The notes below the pieces were generated by a model. It was given only the letters and a program-made list of their open reading frames with translations, had not been told where the DNA came from and did not search any database. The position numbers and the translations under genes were made by a program. From NCBI GenBank assembly GCA_025786725.1, contig JAHLTZ010000019.1:310001-374000 (forward strand): a stretch of 64,000 nt of DNA. Reading direction: 5' to 3'. Below, one piece after another: positions 34,359 to 46,303 of this stretch. The first letter of the stretch is position 1. The number at the start of each line of letters is the position of its first letter. Source of the DNA: Syncephalis fuscata (Eukaryota > Zoopagomycota > Zoopagomycetes > Zoopagales > Piptocephalidaceae).

Positions 34359-35483
34359 TGTTCTAAAATTATGCGTTGTAAAGAAAAGAAAAGGACTAAA
34401 AACGTGGATGGTAAGGTTTTTTGTTTTGGACAATTTAGCATTATCGGTGGTTTAAATAATTCTCGGATATTCACTTGGCTATAAACAGTAGCACTCGTAA
34501 ATAGAAAGTGTCGCATTCAGCTTTCCTAAATAGGACGAGAAGTTGTGTTTGAGTTTTCTATTTATGCTGTTTTCCATCCCGTATATTTACTTGGATCTGC
34601 AACGGAGAATAGCCGTTTAACATTGAATATATTATTATCCTGCGACTGCCATTGATTTGGGTTTACCCCTTCCAAATATACTAGCACAGTGTAACACATG
34701 CGCACGCACATCATACAAATAAATGTGCTATACAACCAGGCAGTAGCACTATGTACTAGCCAATACTATCATGTCACAGGTTCGAATATCAAATCAATTA
34801 AAACAGTGGGATAAACAATTTGAGAAGAACAAAGTGGCTGAATGTATTAAAGAGACGCAGTTGTACATGTTGAAATTTAGCTACTTTACTAATCAATGAT
34901 GGTTAATATTCAATATATATGATATTAAATAAAGGAGGAAAGAAATTAATATTAGCTGATATATCCGGTGTTTAAGCCTGACATTCAGGCGAGTATCCAT
35001 AAAATTAGAAGATGTTGTAGATATACATTGTAATGTGCTATTACTGTTGTATTTATTAATAAACTTGTTAAAAATTAAAGTATAACTATTTAGCAAATAT
35101 ACATGTGTTGGCCATTTATACAAAAAGCGGCAGTGCTTGTAAAATGCCTAGTACTTGAAGACAGATTAAAGCATGGTGGCACAATTGAAATAAAGAATAT
35201 GCCATTAAAATTTGCAAATACAATTAAAGTGAGCCGAGACAACGTACAAGGAGGTGCAGCTTACACAATAGCTTGATAAGTGAATATAACAAATAGCATA
35301 TGAAATAAAGTAATTAGAAAAGAAAACGATGCAACAATACTAATTAGGTATCAAATAACGCATTATGTACTAATTAGATGGCGTATTCAATAGCGTGTAA
35401 AAGATTGTTTTTTATTTTATATATTTAATAAAGCAATGGTAATAATTGTATTAAAGGACAACAGTTAGATATAAAACTCTATT

Positions 35484-35705
35484 GTTACATTTTTAATTTT
35501 AAAAATCGCAACTTAGATTATTAAGCAACACATTATCCTGGCGTTATTCTATACGTTAGTTTTTTATGCTTATTAACACTTATCTTAACGCTCATAATGC
35601 AATGTGTTGATCGGTTGTATTGATTCAATGATAAATTTATTACTTATTGGTCATTGATTACCACAGCTTAACTATAGTAAACTAAATAACTTGTATAACA
35701 CCAAA
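35484..35705 (+). repeat. Dispersed repeat B, copy 2
   Basis: It matches 4010-4172 in the order GCAACTTAGAT, AAGCAACAC, CTTAACGCTCA, ATTACCACAG, TTAACTATA and AATAACTTGTAT, with about 60 bp extra (CCTGGCGTTATTCTATACGT region). It directly abuts the palindrome. Confidence 0.6.
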
Positions 35706-35729
35706 ATTTTGTTATTATTATTTATGATT

Positions 35730-37160
35730 TTACGTATAACGAGGCAAATTGTATGGCATTTTACATGAGTATACATATGACATATAGGTAGCTATTGGCA
35801 AAGTATACCGCTATTGTGTTGTGTGATGATGTAGTAATTGTAGTAATACGCTAATAAATGTACAAAAATAGCAGTTTTTTATCATTCATGCCCTATATAA
35901 TTAAAATACGGCAAAATGATTATTGGATTCAAGTTCTCCATGCTAAGTTATACCGATTGGTATGATTTATAGAACAATGATTTTTGCACAAAATGTTAGT
36001 CAAAAATACAGTTTACGTATGTTTAATTTACTTAGTAAAACATTGATAATATTACGTATAACTTTACATATAATCAAGTAAATTGTCTGATACTTTGTAC
36101 AAGTATGCGTATGACATATAGGTAGCTATTGGCAAAGTATACCGCTATTGTGTTGTGTGATGATGTAGTAATTGTAGTAATACGCTAATAAATGTACAAA
36201 ATAGCAGTTTTTTATTATTCATGCCCTATATAATTAAAATACGGCAAAATGATTATTGGATTCGAGTTCTCCATGCTTAGTTATACTGACTAGTATGGTT
36301 TATAGAACGATGATTTTTTGCAAAAAATGTTGGCCAAAAATGTAATTTATGTAAGTATTTGTTAACAGAAAAACGATTAAAGGTGAAAAATGATATAAAG
36401 TAAACCTAAGCATTCACAGCAATAAAATAAGCACAACAGCAGCTTAATATGCATAAACATTAATGTATGATGGCAATTTATGTCATATATATATAAAGTA
36501 AAGTTTTGTTAACAAATACTTACATAAATTACATTTTTGACTAACATTTTGTGCAAAAATCATTGTTCTATAAATCATACTAGTCAGTATAACTAAGCAT
36601 GGAGAACTCGAATCCAATAATCATTTTGCCGTATTTTAATTATATAGGGCATGAATAATAAAAAACTGCTATTTTTGTACATTTATTAGCGTATTACTAC
36701 AATTACTACATCATCACACAACACAATAGCGGTATACTTTGCCAATAGCTACCTATATGTCATACGCATACTTGTACAAAATATCAGACAATTTACTTGA
36801 TTATATGTAAAGTTATACGTAATATTATCAATGTTTTACTAAGTAAATTAAACATACGTAAACTGTATTTTTGACTAACATTTTGTGCAAAAATCATTGT
36901 TCTATAAATCATACTAGTCAGTATAACTAAGCATGGAGAACTCGAATCCAATAATCATTTTGCCGTATTTTAATTATATAGGGCATGAATAATAAAAAAC
37001 TGCTATTTTTGTACATTTATTAGCGTATTACTACAATTACTACATCATCACACAACACAATAGTGGTATACTTTGCCAATAGCTACCTATATGTCATATG
37101 CATAACTGTACAAAATATCAGACAATTTACTTGATTATACGTAAAGTTATACGTAATATT
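35730..37160. repeat. 1.4 kb palindrome of two 334-bp units per arm
   Basis: Two direct copies of one unit start at about 35730 and 36064. The landmark GGTAGCTATTGGCAAAG occurs at 35787 and 36121, a period of 334 bp. Two reverse-complement copies follow, with the same landmark ending at 36753 and 37087. The structure is symmetric about position 36437, with a roughly 125-bp non-palindromic spacer between GTTAACAGAAA (near 36370) and TTTTGTTAACA (near 36503). Each unit carries TACCGCTATTGTGTTGTGTG, GATGATGTAGTAATTGTAGT, GCCCTATATAATTAAAATAC and GGATTC-AGTTCTCCATGC. The arms are close but not identical. No coding capacity is seen. Confidence 0.85.
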
Positions 37161-37662
37161 ATCAACATTTTACTAATTAAGCATATTTATTATTTTAATT
37201 CACGTTTCATTGTCTTTTATCATATAATTGTATTAGAATTATATTTTAATAATCCTACATACTGCCATAGCATTGACGCAATAATTTTACATTCAGATTT
37301 GTAAACTGGCGTTATATTGACATTTTTATATATTGTGTGATTAGCCAAATCTGCTAAAATCACATTTAAACAAACAATAATAATACCTATAGTAAATATC
37401 AATGCTAATCAATAACAACAAATAACTATTAAAAAGATATAGCCAGTAAACACGTTAGCGGTAAAAATATAAACAACTATACTAATTGATACGCTGTATT
37501 ATTAATAAAATACTACAAATAATCTATACTTTAGTATTAAATATATTTACTATAAAATGATAGCTTTATTCTACATCATCAAAGCTAATTATCAGTTTCT
37601 AGCTTTTTTATTTCTACTTAACGCATGCAAGTTATTTAATCAAATAAAGTGGCAAAAAGATA

Positions 37663-37744
37663 CGTCAGCGACAGGATTTGAACCTGTGCGGGCAGAACCC
37701 ATGTGATTTCGAGTCACACTCCTTAACCACTCGGACACACTGAC
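37663..37744 (-). tRNA. tRNA-Ser (anticodon CGA)
   Basis: The minus strand gives an 82-nt class II tRNA. The acceptor stem GTCAGTG pairs with CGCTGAC, the D-arm includes GAGTGGTTAAGGAG, the anticodon stem is TGTGA/TCACA with loop CTCGAAA (anticodon CGA), there is a long variable arm (TGGGTTCTGCCCGCA), and the T-arm is CAGGTTCAAATCCTG. There is no intron. A T-rich run just downstream (TATCTTTTTGC on the minus strand) can serve as the Pol III terminator. Confidence 0.93.
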
Positions 37745-38545
37745 TTTAGAAAAACTATAGCAAAATAATTATTTGTTCCAAAATCTAAATTATTAATTAT
37801 TGCTAGCGGTATTTTTTAGTTAAAGTAGATTAATTACATTCCTTAGTAAATCTTGGTTATTGTGGTATAGCCTTAATGATAAAAATAGGTTCTTTTTAGT
37901 TATGCCAAAACAATTAATAGTATTTATTTATTATTAATAAAATTTTGAATTTAATACACTTTTTACTAATCCACATATTACATTGATTAATTTTAAATAA
38001 ACGCAATAGCGTTACAATAACCTGCTTATTTCAGCAGCTGTAGAGAAATAATCTAGTAAAAAAACTATTGATAAATATACTGCTGCTTAATGGCCTATTA
38101 ATTAATCAACCAAGTATTATATTTATAATAAATAATCTATTTGCATTCATATAATTCTGAACTATAGCATTATTTAATGGCCTTATGTATACATATTCCG
38201 TAGTATAGACTACAATAAACACGTTGTCATTTAATGCTAAATGCTTATTTGTAACTATGAGCATTATTTTACTTAACGTCTATATAGGTGCTGAGTCGAT
38301 AAGTAACTAGTTACACGGTTATTAATACTTTTATCTGGGTAATTTGGTGGCCAGATCATAACCTGATGATGACGCAGGATTGTGGCTTTATTCATCACCC
38401 GTCCATATAGCTAGCTTGCACATCGCTTATCCTTTTTCTTCATCGTTGCAATAATCGCCACGTCTGCCATACATCACAAGAGTCTGCTGACTATACTTTA
38501 AATATACTACACGATCTGTCGGCGATCCGTCCAATTCGACCCAAG
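37745..38545. other. AT-rich intergenic, Rpt6 upstream region
   Basis: No gene seen. The last 200 bp become less AT-rich and contain the Rpt6 leader. Confidence 0.5.
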
Positions 38546-39980
<1,435 letters not shown>

Positions 39981-40515
39981 CGGGCATACTGTTTATGCAT
40001 CACAGTTTTAGCTGTATCTAATGACTCGAATAAATTGAATACACGTTAAATGAATACATTATAATGTAAATGAACTATACAAATAATAATAATAGTAATA
40101 TGGTAATAATAAATTGGCTAATAACATTAATAAATTGGTAACAATAATAAACTGCTAGTTAATAGTAATAAAAATGTGTAATAACAATGGTATAATGTTT
40201 AATAATAATATGTGTTTAATAATAAATATGGCTAATTATTAGTAATAACAGCAATATGATTATAATAAATCGTTAGTAATAAAGATGTGTAATAATAATA
40301 TAATTATTATAGTACTACATTATTAATAATAAATTATAATATAATTAAATCGTTTGTGTGTCTACAAAGTAAGTTTATAATCCAATAGATGAAATAATAA
40401 TAATAATATGAGAAAAAAACAAGAGTACGATCATTCAATGGCTCTAGGATGTATCAAAAGTAGTGGAGCTATAACCAAGTAATACTATCCAATAAACCGT
40501 TGAATTACCAATTTT
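39981..40515. other. Convergent intergenic region rich in AAT repeats
   Basis: The spacer is dominated by interspersed AAT/TAA units (for example 40081-40340) without long perfect arrays. It holds the 3' UTRs of Rpt6 and the bHLH gene. Confidence 0.5.
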
Positions 40516-42510
40516 TTAGTTTGTAAATAAGGTGGCCAGACCTGGTAATTGCGGTTTAATATCCTCCATAGCTGTAGTGGCAATAGAAGATGATGAAGTG
40601 GTATGCATTAATGGGCCAGGTGCTGAAATAGACCGATCGATAAGACCCACAGGCATAGGCATTTGCGATGTTGGTACAGCCATTGAATATATGGCTGTTG
40701 CATGATGATGGTGTTGTTGCTGATGATGATGGTCTGGTAGTGACTGCTGTTCTTGTTGCTGTTGTTGTTGTTGCGGTGGTGTCATAAATGAATGTTGATG
40801 TGTTGGTGATTCTTTAGATCCTATTAGGCCGCATTGCTTACGAAGTATTATATTCTCTTCTCTTAGCATGGCATTTTCACGTTGAATTTCGCTTAACCAA
40901 TCAACGGCACTTTCCAGAATTGCTCCCTTATTACGGCGTTGTCCATCAGCACCTCGGCCACGATCTGGCAAAAGGGCAGCAAGAGAACGAATGGTACCGT
41001 TAATGTGGTCACGACGACGACGTTCTACGTGGTTATGGTTTTCACGACGGCGACGTAGCCGTTCTAGCGTAGCCATAGCATTGTTACCGTTGTTACTTGG
41101 TGCTGTAGGGATGGTAGTAGGCATAATTTTTAAAGTCGCTGGTGCTGAAAGAGAGCCATGAATATTTGATGAGAATAACGTATTATGAGCAAAAGAGCCT
41201 GATGCGGATAGTTGTAAAGCAGTTGGATGAACCTGGCCACTGCTGGAAGCAGGTGTATTGGCAGCATTAGCATTCGTAGAAGATGACGTGGACATGATTG
41301 CATTTGGATGAACAAGCGAAAGGGCACCAGACTCAAGCGCTAATCCTTGTGGTCGTCTATCAGTAAAACTGTTATGTCTCAAGTGGCCTTGTGGACGTGA
41401 TGTCATCGGATATGGATGATGTGCTGAATGGTCCCATCGATGTTGATAACCATCATACTTATTGCTACGATGTGTTGGACTCACAGGAACGCTCATTAAA
41501 CCGGATCGATAGGACGTTGGCGTTGCTGTTGCTGCTGTTGCTGGTGTTATGGCTGTAGTAATACCGAGGCCTATAGCATTACTATTATTCACAGACAATG
41601 GTCTATTCATGCTGGATGACATGTTATGCTCGTCATGTCTATCGTGCATGCTATGAAAGCTAGATGAATGCATAGGATGAAATGCTTTATGAATTGCTTC
41701 GTCAATACCGCTTTCCTCTGTCGCTGTATCCGAGTCTGGACTACGACGACGTGGCGATGAACAACGAGTAACTGGCGCAGATGCCGAAATTAAGCTAATC
41801 GACTGGCCTGAAAGGACACGCGGCTGTGCATAGCCATTTGCATTCATAGCACCGCTGGCTAATGCCGCATTGGCAGCGGCAGTTAGTGAAGGCAATTGGC
41901 CAGGTGCTGTACCGTAGGTCATTGGCGTAGCATGTTGATGACTGCCATCGTTGCCGGGATATTTGTTGGCAGTTGGCGATGGACGGCTACTAGGTGTTGC
42001 AGTGCCTGGTGTAACATTACCCAATGAAAGAGCCGTGATTGGTGGCAGTATAGATGGATTTGGCTTTTTAGCTGCATTGGCTGGATTACATGATCCCGTG
42101 GCATTTGCATCATTATAATTGGGCACTGAATGCGCTGCGTAGTGATGGGCCATTTCTTGTCCAGATACATGCGGTTGTTTCTTATAAACACCATCATTAG
42201 CAACGGAAGGGGCATAATTGGATGCTGGCATATGGGCTGCTGGTGGCATTTGTAACATTGTGTTATCCCGATAATCTCCGTTACAGTTCAACATCGTGGT
42301 ATTGGATCTGAAAGGTGTCAGTGATGGAGATACAGCGGCGCTGCCGGTCCCTGGCGTAAGTAGGCCACTACGATGCTCAGACGATGAAGGATAGGGTGGG
42401 TGAGGGAACGGCTCCATCGTATTTACCGCGTAGTCTACACTGCTATTGCCACTGGCAGATGGCGATATAGGTAGCGGGTTTGGCAAAGTACAGGCTGTTT
42501 GTCGTGTCAT
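40516..42510 (-). CDS. bHLH(-leucine zipper) transcription factor, USF/TFE-like
   Basis: Intronless minus-strand gene of 664 residues. The first 475 residues are low-complexity (Ser/Pro/Ala/Thr/Asn/His-rich) with short alanine and threonine runs. The bHLH lies at about 475-550: the basic region NHNHVERRRRDHIN has the H-x3-E-x3-R combination of class B factors that bind CACGTG E-boxes; helix 1 TIRSLAALLPD; a loop with GRGADGQRRNKG; and helix 2 AILESAVDWLSEIQ. A heptad extension LREENIILRKQ follows directly, giving a short leucine zipper. The C-terminus has Gln and His runs. Basic region and loop resemble USF and the MITF/TFE group. Nuclear location is expected; targets are unknown. Confidence 0.88.
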   Translation of the reverse strand: MTRQTACTLPNPLPISPSASGNSSVDYAVNTMEPFPHPPYPSSSEHRSGLLTPGTGSAAVSPSLTPFRSNTTMLNCNGDYRDNTMLQMPPAAHMPASNYAPSVANDGVYKKQPHVSGQEMAHHYAAHSVPNYNDANATGSCNPANAAKKPNPSILPPITALSLGNVTPGTATPSSRPSPTANKYPGNDGSHQHATPMTYGTAPGQLPSLTAAANAALASGAMNANGYAQPRVLSGQSISLISASAPVTRCSSPRRRSPDSDTATEESGIDEAIHKAFHPMHSSSFHSMHDRHDEHNMSSSMNRPLSVNNSNAIGLGITTAITPATAATATPTSYRSGLMSVPVSPTHRSNKYDGYQHRWDHSAHHPYPMTSRPQGHLRHNSFTDRRPQGLALESGALSLVHPNAIMSTSSSTNANAANTPASSSGQVHPTALQLSASGSFAHNTLFSSNIHGSLSAPATLKIMPTTIPTAPSNNGNNAMATLERLRRRRENHNHVERRRRDHINGTIRSLAALLPDRGRGADGQRRNKGAILESAVDWLSEIQRENAMLREENIILRKQCGLIGSKESPTHQHSFMTPPQQQQQQQEQQSLPDHHHQQQHHHHATAIYSMAVPTSQMPMPVGLIDRSISAPGPLMHTTSSSSIATTAMEDIKPQLPGLATLFTN

Positions 42511-45500
42511 TGTGTGTTAGACGTGTCTAAATAAGCCGAAAAGCAATGACTATCGTTAGTTTACTGTCAATAAATGGATCGTTAAAAATAACATAGATCA
42601 GCAAGCAAAATGGTTGGTAAGACCCCAGCACGTAGGGCTGCCCTGTATTTAGGCAACTGGACCTACCTTGAGTCAAGTTAAGGTAGAGAAATGCAAAACG
42701 TTGGTAATTGCTAGTTGAAAGTAGCAATTCAAAATAGAAAGTCAAAGGTTTATGCAAGTAAGCGAGTGTGCTAAATGATATTGCTATTATCGTAACAATG
42801 CGTGGCTATTGCTACTGGGTCGTTAACTAGTGTACGGGCGTGTCGAGGGAAGAGAAGAAAAAAGACAAGCAAGCGAAAGGCCAGTTCAATCAAGCGTGAA
42901 TAGGCAGGGTGTCTTGCTTATATAAGACGTACACTACCACACAGTGAAGAAGTAAACGACGACAGCGCAAGTAATTTTGAGTGTAAAAACCAGCGGCAGC
43001 AGTATTTTTCTATGAAAGCGGAGCTAGTAGCACTAGTGTAAAAAAATCGTGTGATAAATGAAATCAGATGGCGGTGTGTGTAAATGTAGTGTTTTTGGAT
43101 GTATTTTTTTGGGGGCGTGAAGCTGTTGTTTAAAAAGAAGATAAAAAAGAGAAGCTTTTACCATACAGTTGAAAAAAGAGTCAAAATAAACGAGTCAAAC
43201 GATAGCAGCAATAATAGCGGCAGTAAAGCTACTAAGCGTGATAACAGGGGTAATAAACGAGAGCGAGCAAACGAATCAGTAAATGTGAATTAACAGGTTG
43301 TAGGAGTTAAATAGCACTGGCATGGGAATACATTACGAATATATGTATTTTTGTTAGAAACAGTCATGGCTATCGGTATGGTTACCATTTGTGGAGCCAA
43401 TGTTTCGCAGGCTGCTACTCAACACAATGGAAGAAAAGAAGGAAGAAGAATAGGAAGGAGAGCGGGAAAACAGCAAATGATGGCACGCGACTAGGAGACG
43501 TGACCAATGCGTTCGTGCACACTGACACGTGGGACCTGTTCCAAAGCTGACGCGTACAGAGGTTGATAAACTTGGAAGGATTGACGAGGGAGATAAGAAA
43601 GGATACGTTGCATAATTGTTACCCTCTTTGTTACTATTCAAGGATTGAAGGGAAAGGATCTATTCATAGTGTGTGCGTGGCTGTAACATTCGCCGACAGA
43701 CCCGGTAAAGAGATGGCGGAGAATATCGATATTAATAAATAAAAAACGGAAATACAACTAGCAATAGTGGATGATAAATGACACACGTGCTCAGTAAAAA
43801 TCGTCATATGTTAAAATGATCGAGCCATACTATTAAGTAACGCACTTTGTATCGTTTGTATTATTGCTCTACAAGTAATAGATGACAGCAATTAGATACA
43901 TGCAGGCTATTCGTTGCCATACATAAAGATCCTTTGTCCGCACACGTACACACAAAACTCGAACGGATGTTTAGAATCATATGCCGACCATCAGATACAA
44001 CATTGCATAAAAACGATCCATTTCCCATTAAGGTACCTACCAGTTAACAATAGTGCCTACTATGCAAGCGTAAATAGGCCTTGTATATATGGATATAGGA
44101 GGTAGATGCGAACTGAATGGATGTATTTGAGAGTAAAAGAGAAGGTGCGTGTGTGCGTGTGTGAATAGCGTTAAACGAATCAGTGCACCTAATTTGTTAC
44201 GAATAAAAAGCTGCTGTTGGTTAATTCAAGTTATCGTAGAAAAGAACACTATAATAAACATGAGGTGCATCAAATTGAGCATTAATACATCGTCCAAAAA
44301 CTTTGTCCACACGGTGTTGTACTTGTCCTACCTCTAACGAATTCGAAGCACAGGCCAACTGAATAATTGTGCAAGATGAAACAATATACTGATGAACAGG
44401 GTAGTGGCAAAAAGAGCAGGCTGTATAAATTTAAAAGTCTGATACTATACTCATCCAGGCTATAGCAAAAAAGTAGCTGTTTACAAGTGTCAAATGATAT
44501 AGACAAAGCGTAGCAGCAGCGATAATAAACCTCAGTCAAATAAACGTGCACTATAATGGTGGCGGAGATGGTCCTAAAATGAAGTGTTTGCACTATCGCT
44601 GGAGCAAATAAATAGCAAAATAAAAGAGTGAAAATCACGCGCTGCTTTGACCATACCAATGTGGCGTATTATTATATCTGGTAAGTAAATTACCAGTAGT
44701 GCTCTATAATTTAAAATTTCAGCTATTCTTCCTTTCCTTCCTTTCTGCCTATCTATGTGTTCGCTTTGATACATTACATGATTGCGTATGCATTGACCAA
44801 AAGTCCACAGAAAGACTAGCTACTTGCAGCGGTCAGATATCAGCAATAAAATAACTGTGCAGCCAACAAAGATAGAAGGTAGAATGTGTGTGTGATACAC
44901 GCACGCGAGTGCATGTTCTTCCGCACGTTCTCTACTTGCCTATTTTCGACTATCGCCGCAGCCATCCAAGCTTTTCTTTTTGGTCAATAGAACATCTGTC
45001 GTTTCTCTTTATTGTAGTAGTAGTAGTAGTAGTAGTAGTAAGCAATAGGCACCAAATAGTTTCAAGATGTTTGTATCGCCAATACCTTCTTTCTCATTCT
45101 TTCTTCTTGTCAGTGTGTGGTGTGTTTGTATCATGCTAATGGATACACAGGCCCGTAGTGACCAGAACGCACAGTACGATGCCTATTCTACTGCATCAAA
45201 CCGTTTACCATTGGGATGCATCTCTGTTCGTTACTGCAATACACGAAAGCAATAATAACAGATTGGGATGCAACACTCTCATATCCATGCATGTACATAG
45301 CGATGCGTCAAGTACAACGCTCGTGTCTATTTTGGGGATCACATGTTTGTTACTCTTAAAGGTAACTACGATACTAATAATAACTACAATAGCCATTGTT
45401 GTATTAAAAATAACCATAAATATTGACGACTCAATTGATCCATAATAAAAAGTCCACTATGCTTAAAATGCATTATAATAAATAGCTAAATATAACACCT

Positions 45501-46303
45501 ATTATTTATTTCCACGTCGTCTCATTTTGTGCATCGACTTTGCCTGCTTGAACGTTTAGATTGAGCATGGGCATGTGTGTGGAAACAAGGCGAATAATGT
45601 ATGTAAGATGCAGTTACCACGACTACTATTGCTGCAAATAAGCTATTGACAAAAGTTGCACCCAGCTCGAATTCAATCGAATTAGGAGAGCGTAGGTCAG
45701 CTAAACTTGACAGACTCAACAGCTCGTGCTGCACATGCATGTACTGGTCTGTGTGACGGCTTTGCTATGGCAGTTCTTGCGTTTTGTTTAGTGTCGCGAA
45801 ATGTCCACAAATAACCATCACGCCATCTTACAGTCGTCGTAAATATAGGCGTCATTTAATCTATTGATTTGATGGCACGTTGTCGCCGACAATCCTTATT
45901 CACTGTCACATCTTGTCGCGTAATTATCCGTGAGACTGTACACGTACGCAGAAGTACCGACTTATTCATCACATTGCCAGCATGCATGAAAAACACGTGA
46001 GAAGTAGTGGATATTTTATTGGTAGAACGTGTTGCTTAACAATTGAGCCAATGAGGCATAATGGCGCCACTATGCATTTGACAAGACATTCCTTAGGAAA
46101 AGAAAGATAATTGGGTTAATGGCATGCTATAGACTTGTTTTGTTTTAAAAATATAATAATAGTAGTAATAATAGTAGTAATAATATATTGTTAATAATAG
46201 CAATAGCAATAATAATAAATATGCTAATAAGTACGTTTTACACAAAAACAACCAATCATTGTAATAAGGAATGAATGTAACAAATAATCCGTAAAATGAT
46301 ATT
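42511..46303. other. 3.8 kb gene desert upstream of the bHLH gene
   Basis: No gene can be supported. The region is less AT-rich than other spacers and long for this window, so it may hold cis-regulatory sequence or an untranslated first exon of the bHLH gene. Small ATG-started frames exist at 45067-45255 (+, signal-peptide-like start) and 45522-45740 (-, one hydrophobic segment), neither with independent support. A TAG repeat lies at 45015-45040. Confidence 0.4.
42917..42926. promoter_or_regulatory. Palindromic TATA-like element
   Basis: CTTATATAAG is a perfect palindrome containing TATATA, about 410 bp upstream of the bHLH start codon, in locally GC-richer sequence. It could act as a core promoter element in either direction. 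Weak evidence. Confidence 0.3.

Larger units (their letters stand above)
34359..37662. other. AT-rich intergenic with large palindrome
   Basis: No gene is supported. The first 500 bp are the upstream region of the kinase-like gene. It contains repeat B copy 2 (35484-35705) immediately followed by the inverted-repeat structure at 35730-37160. The rest is AT-rich sequence ending at a tRNA gene. Confidence 0.5.

Noticed and set aside
35730-37160. Repeat cluster considered as a CRISPR array
   Set aside because: There are only four 334-bp units in inverted arrangement, without short repeats and unique spacers, and the genome is eukaryotic.
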